A DNA stretch of 54,943 nt from an uncultured Bacteroidota bacterium (GTDB taxonomy: Bacteria; Bacteroidota; Bacteroidia; Bacteroidales; F082). Both the position numbers and the translations under genes were made by a program. Below the pieces are notes generated by a model, which saw nothing but the letters and a program-made list of their open reading frames with translations, was not told the origin of the DNA and did not search any database. Shown here one piece after another: positions 51,373 through 54,943 of this stretch. How positions within the stretch are numbered: the first letter of the stretch is position 1; the number at the start of each line of letters is the position of its first letter. The stretch covers positions 1-54,943 of the forward strand of contig CAJBPB010000093.1 in NCBI GenBank assembly GCA_903957365.1, in the 5' to 3' direction.

Positions 51373-51750
51373 CTAATTATCAGCACGTTCAACCCTTGTC
51401 GCGAAATATTTTGTTTCACCTCTCCATGGTACTTTTATATAACGTTTCTTGAAGTGAAGATTTACTCTCTCACCAGTCAAAGCAACCTTCTGTAAGGTTT
51501 CAATCACTTCAGTATCTGTTCTCTCAACCGAAAAATCAAAAGATTCTGCAATTGGACTGGCACCTTTTAGTGCACCAAAAGTTTCGAGATTCAGTTTACC
51601 CTCAAATGTCTTAAACATGACACCTTTTTCAGTGATTCTCAATACTTTGCCTGCCATTACTCCACTTTCATAAACGCCCCAGTACATAAAGGCAAACGCC
51701 CCGGCAAGTACAATAACTATCAGGATGATTGTGTTTCTAAGTATTTTCAT
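51373..51750 (-). CDS. Small single-span membrane protein, conserved in Bacteroidota
   Basis: A 125-residue protein with one N-terminal membrane segment (TIILIVIVLAGAFAFMYWG, about 7-25). It is followed by a small all-beta domain of about 95 residues beginning GVMAGKVLRITEKGVMFKTF and ending in FATRVERADN. The hydrophobic start lacks a clear cleavage site, so it is probably an anchor facing the periplasm. Homologues in this phylum are sometimes labelled 6-phosphogluconate dehydrogenase, which this sequence does not support: it has no Rossmann motif and is far too short. Function unknown. It is a single-gene unit. Confidence 0.75.
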   Translation of the reverse strand: MKILRNTIILIVIVLAGAFAFMYWGVYESGVMAGKVLRITEKGVMFKTFEGKLNLETFGALKGASPIAESFDFSVERTDTEVIETLQKVALTGERVNLHFKKRYIKVPWRGETKYFATRVERADN

Positions 51751-51844
51751 TAGATAGGTTTTTAAAATTGGTAAATGATGGTTAAAAGTAAGTTAAAAAG
51801 ACGCAATGGCTAAATGGACATTATAAAAATCCGGTAAAATAAAT

Positions 51845-53110
51845 TTATTCTTTGGAGATATCTGCAGCAGATTCTGCTGCCAGCCAGGCTGTTGAGTAAG
51901 CAATCTGCAAATTAAAACCTCCTGTATTGGCATCAAGATCAATCACTTCACCAGCAAAAAATAAATTCTTAATTATTCTGGATTCCATACTTCTTGAATC
52001 TATTTCATGAAGACTAACGCCACCGGCTGTAATAATTGCTTCTTTAAAGCCTCTGAAATCAATTACTTCAAAACGAAAGTTTTTCATCAGCAGCATGGTG
52101 CTGCGTCTTTCTTTGGCGTTCATCTGATGGCACAATTTGTTACCATCAATCTGGAGTATCTGCATGAAAACCGGGATAAGTTTTGACGGTAACCAAAGTT
52201 TGAAAACGTTTTCAATTTGTTTTTTCCCATTCTCATTCAGATCACGCACTAACCGGGCATCAAGTTTTTGTTCGTCCAGTGCAGGTTTTAAATCAATACT
52301 GATCTCCACTTTGTTTTTCTTTCTGATCTCGTCCACGACAAATCTGCTGAGTGTCAGGATAATCGGTCCTGTTAGTCCAAAATGTGCAAATAACATTTCT
52401 CCGAAAGCTTCTTTGTGTTTTCTACCATTTACCCATACGATGGCATTCACATTTTTCAGACTCAGACCCTGTAAATCAGCGGCAAGTGTTCCTTTGGTGA
52501 CAATTGGTACCAGCGATGGGCGTGCTTCCTCAATGGTGTGTCCGACAGATTGTGCCAGTAAATAACCGTCACCTGTTGAGCCGGTTGCAGGATAGGATCG
52601 ACCACCGGTACAAATGATTACATTTTTACAGTCTATCCTGCTTTCCTGATTGAACTTCTGTATCGTGATTCCGGTTACTTTATTTGCCTCGCTGAGGATT
52701 CCGTTAACTTTCGCCTCGTAAATTATCTCAACCTTGTTGCGGTTCATCCATTTGAGCAGGCCCTGCAGTACATCTGCGGCACTGTCACTTACAGGAAACA
52801 CACGGTCACCACGTTCCACAATAGTTTCAACGCCCTGTTCGTTTAGAAGCTGAATGATGTCGTTGTTAAAAAATCTGTCAAAAGCATGTTTGAGAAAACG
52901 TCCTTGAGGAAAGATATTTTTAAAATACTCAGTAACTGGTGCATTATTGGTGATATTACATCTGCCTTTTCCGGTAATGAGTAGTTTTCTTCCGGCCTGT
53001 CTCATTTTCTCAACAACCAGCACTTTTGCGCCCAGTTGTGCCGCGCGACCCGCTGCGATGATTCCGGCCGGACCACCACCCACAACAATCACATCATAAT
53101 TATTTTGCAA
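51845..53110 (-). CDS. FAD-dependent oxidoreductase, HI0933/BaiN family
   Basis: A 421-residue flavoprotein. The N-terminal FAD-binding motif is VIVVGGGPAGIIAAGRAAQLG, followed by VVEKMRQAGRKLLITGKGRC and the family block GKGRCNITN. The second nucleotide-binding piece is CTGGRSYPATGSTGDG. The C-terminus LFFAGEVIDLDANTGGFNLQ with YSTAWLAA is diagnostic of the HI0933/YhiN family. Members include BaiN of bile-acid-converting clostridia, but the role of most is unknown. It ends 95 bp before the small membrane protein gene and starts 51 bp after the SDR gene, so it may share its transcript. Confidence 0.88.
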   Translation of the reverse strand: MQNNYDVIVVGGGPAGIIAAGRAAQLGAKVLVVEKMRQAGRKLLITGKGRCNITNNAPVTEYFKNIFPQGRFLKHAFDRFFNNDIIQLLNEQGVETIVERGDRVFPVSDSAADVLQGLLKWMNRNKVEIIYEAKVNGILSEANKVTGITIQKFNQESRIDCKNVIICTGGRSYPATGSTGDGYLLAQSVGHTIEEARPSLVPIVTKGTLAADLQGLSLKNVNAIVWVNGRKHKEAFGEMLFAHFGLTGPIILTLSRFVVDEIRKKNKVEISIDLKPALDEQKLDARLVRDLNENGKKQIENVFKLWLPSKLIPVFMQILQIDGNKLCHQMNAKERRSTMLLMKNFRFEVIDFRGFKEAIITAGGVSLHEIDSRSMESRIIKNLFFAGEVIDLDANTGGFNLQIAYSTAWLAAESAADISKE

Positions 53111-53160
53111 TATTATTTCCTCTCCAGATAGTTAGATTATCAAATTATAGCATTTTATCA

Positions 53161-54597
53161 CTATTGAATCGCTTCATTTTCAGCAATTTTTCGAATCATT
53201 CCATTAAATATTATGGCATGAAGTGGCAGTAGTAAATACCAGTAAAGCCTGCCCATAATCCCCAAAGGTCGAAAAGTAGCTGTTTGGTAAATGTTACCAT
53301 CAGGTTCTATTTTAAACTCGAGCCAGGCTTCTCCCGGAAGTTTCATTTCAGCATAAAGTAACAATCGTTTTTCCTTTTTATTGGCTAATAAAACCCGCCA
53401 GAAATCAAGCGCATCGCCTGCATATATTTCTGTCGGACTTTTTCGTCCCCGACGCAAACCGACACCTCCGACCAATTTATCCAAAAACCCGCGAAAGTTC
53501 CATAGCAAATCTGCATAGTACCACCCAGTTATTCCTCCTATTTTCCAGATTTTCTGAAGTGATGTCTCAGGATTGATCGCTTTCAGGACACGAACATCCT
53601 TAAAACAACCATTGGTCGGGACTTCGATATGGTTAGCAATTCCATCGTAAATGATCCTGCTGGTTTGTGCATCTTTCCAGCTTGAAAGTACCTGATTCTG
53701 TTCAATTTTGTCAAACGCCAGTTCGATAGCCATTTCGTAGTTAATAAGTTCTATGCCAAGCAATTCACTCAGGTTATTTTTTTTACCTACAATCTCGACC
53801 TTCATGCTGTCCACCAGATTCTTGGCCAGTGAAAAGGAAACAGATGTTACAAAATATAACCAGAAGGCCGAAATCTTTGGCTGGATAAACGGAGCGATAA
53901 ATATTCTGTGATGCAGTCCACGTACTTTTCCGAAACGGATCAGCATTTCTTTGTAGCTCAGTATATCCGGTCCCACAATATCGAAATTTTTATTGAACGC
54001 ATCCGGAAGCATTATGACACCAACAAGATATTGAATCACATTTCGGATTGCAATTGGCTGTGAACGTGTCAATAACCATCTTGGCGCCACAATGATCGGC
54101 AGTTTTTCTACCAGATCGCGGATAATTTCAAAAGAGGCACTTCCAGAACCCATAATGATGCCTGCCCGCAGAGTCGTCAATGCATAAGCCCCTGTAGATA
54201 AGATACTTTCCACATTTTTTCTTGAACTCAGGTGCTTCGAAAGTTCAGAATCATTCACAATCCCACTCAAATAAATAACCTGTCTGGCATTGGTTTTAAG
54301 AATGGCATACTTGAAGTTTTTGGCAGAAATTCCTTCCATTTCTTCAAAATCACCTACGCTGGACGACATTGAATGGATGAGATAATATGCTACATCTATA
54401 TCTGGTGGAATATTATGTAATGTTTCTTTTTTGAGAAAATCTACTTCGATTACCTTGATGTTTGCTGTTTCATAATTATGGTAATTAAACCTGTTACTGT
54501 CTCTCACACAGCAAACAATTTCATGGTTATTCTCAAGTAAAACCGGCAGCAATCGTTGGGCAATGTATCCTGTAGCACCTGTGAGTAGTATTTTCAT
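53161..54597 (-). CDS. NAD(P)-binding SDR-family protein with DUF2867 domain
   Basis: A 478-residue protein of two parts. The first 290 residues form an atypical/extended SDR Rossmann domain starting MKILLTGATGYIAQRLLPVL with the GxxGxxG dinucleotide motif, and AYYLIHSMSSS matching the active-site region. The C-terminal 180 residues are a DUF2867-like domain, with GGITGWYYADLLWNFRG and RPLGIMGRLYWYLLLPLHA, which gives hydrophobic membrane-facing segments. Members are often called NmrA- or YcfI-like. The substrate is unknown. It sits between two flavoproteins, 36 bp after the stop of the upstream one. Confidence 0.85.
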   Translation of the reverse strand: MKILLTGATGYIAQRLLPVLLENNHEIVCCVRDSNRFNYHNYETANIKVIEVDFLKKETLHNIPPDIDVAYYLIHSMSSSVGDFEEMEGISAKNFKYAILKTNARQVIYLSGIVNDSELSKHLSSRKNVESILSTGAYALTTLRAGIIMGSGSASFEIIRDLVEKLPIIVAPRWLLTRSQPIAIRNVIQYLVGVIMLPDAFNKNFDIVGPDILSYKEMLIRFGKVRGLHHRIFIAPFIQPKISAFWLYFVTSVSFSLAKNLVDSMKVEIVGKKNNLSELLGIELINYEMAIELAFDKIEQNQVLSSWKDAQTSRIIYDGIANHIEVPTNGCFKDVRVLKAINPETSLQKIWKIGGITGWYYADLLWNFRGFLDKLVGGVGLRRGRKSPTEIYAGDALDFWRVLLANKKEKRLLLYAEMKLPGEAWLEFKIEPDGNIYQTATFRPLGIMGRLYWYLLLPLHAIIFNGMIRKIAENEAIQ

Positions 54598-54633
54598 GTT
54601 TGATTATGTATATGTAGTAAATCTTAGTACAGT

Positions 54634-54943
54634 CTATTGTTTCCGGATAAACGCCAGTGCCGCTTTCAATCCATCCGCAGCACTTGAAATGATTCCACCA
54701 GCATAACCACTTCCTTCACCAACAATATAAAGATTAGGAAATCCGGTAGTTTCACCGGTTTTTTCGCGAATTACCTGAATAGTCGAAGATGTTTTACTCT
54801 CGAGTCCAAGCAGGATTCCGTTTTCGAAGCCATACATTTTTTTCTTGAAATCGATCAGTCCTGCACGGATAGAATGTGTAACCTGTTCCGGCAGCAAGTC
54901 CCACAATGGTGCGACGGATAATCCTAAAGGATAACTGCTTGAA
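54634..54943 (-). CDS. FAD-dependent oxidoreductase (COG2509 type), 3' part only
   Basis: The C-terminal 102 residues of a flavoprotein whose 5' end lies beyond the window. Reading in frame from the edge gives SSYPLGLSVAPLWDLLPEQV, then FENGILLGLESKTSSTIQVIR and the FAD-binding end NLYIVGEGSGYAGGIISSAADG. These match the end of the COG2509 family of FAD-dependent dehydrogenases. The apparent TTG start at 54906 is internal. The gene is intact as far as it can be seen. Confidence 0.85.
   Translation of the reverse strand, partial: SSSYPLGLSVAPLWDLLPEQVTHSIRAGLIDFKKKMYGFENGILLGLESKTSSTIQVIREKTGETTGFPNLYIVGEGSGYAGGIISSAADGLKAALAFIRKQ

Overview
This is a chromosomal window from a member of the Bacteroidota, most likely a Bacteroidales/Marinilabiliales-type anaerobe. 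The evidence is several proteins ending in type IX secretion system (T9SS) sorting domains, a PorZ-type T9SS surface component next to recO, a PorP/SprF-family protein, a second EF-G of the kind found in this phylum, a lipoprotein-type LptC, and many start sites preceded by the Bacteroidota -7 element TAnnTTTG. I see no prophage, plasmid, CRISPR array, restriction system or intact insertion sequence.

Layout. 1-578 is intergenic and opens with a T-shaped palindromic repeat. 0.6-8.5 kb (+): polA, a secreted beta-helix protein, porZ and recO, with a long palindromic element just before porZ. 8.6-11.2 kb (-): a LruC-domain surface protein and a small lipoprotein. 11.8-18.2 kb (+): a secreted cyclophilin, pheS, then a four-gene MacB-like ABC exporter (ATPase, two permeases, adaptor). 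18.3-21.2 kb: dispersed hairpin repeats around an orphan pabA-type amidotransferase, a VOC protein, a metallo-beta-lactamase-fold hydrolase and tadA. 21.2-25.9 kb (-): a large BNR/VPS10-like T9SS cargo, then comB and pfkA. tRNA-Phe(GAA) lies at 26.1 kb. 26.3-34.0 kb (+): an envelope-biogenesis block (coaX, outer-membrane protein, TPR protein, lptC, CNNM/CBS protein, SurA/PpiD-like chaperone). 34.2-37.5 kb (-): an EF-G paralogue with a damaged GTPase centre and a PfkB-type kinase. 37.5-45.0 kb (-): a translationally coupled three-gene T9SS locus. 45.2-46.5 kb (-): a nucleotide-sugar dehydrogenase. 46.9-51.3 kb (+): topA, an arginase-fold protein and an SRPBCC-like protein. 51.4-54.9 kb (-): a small anchored protein, two flavoproteins and an SDR protein, the last flavoprotein cut by the window edge.

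How the parts fit. Much of the window serves the cell envelope: LPS transport (LptC), periplasmic folding (PpiD/SurA-like protein, cyclophilin), T9SS surface attachment (PorZ) and several T9SS cargos. The most unusual locus is 37.5-45.0 kb. Two large surface proteins share a polysaccharide-deacetylase-like N-terminal domain, one ending in a type A and the other in a gliding-type (type B) sorting domain. They flank a PorP/SprF-family outer-membrane protein, and both gene junctions are TAATG overlaps. Other leads are the EF-G paralogue lacking the catalytic His, the arginase-fold protein lacking metal ligands, the comB-pfkA pairing, and three structurally different palindromic repeats. All calls are from reading the sequence; no database search was run.
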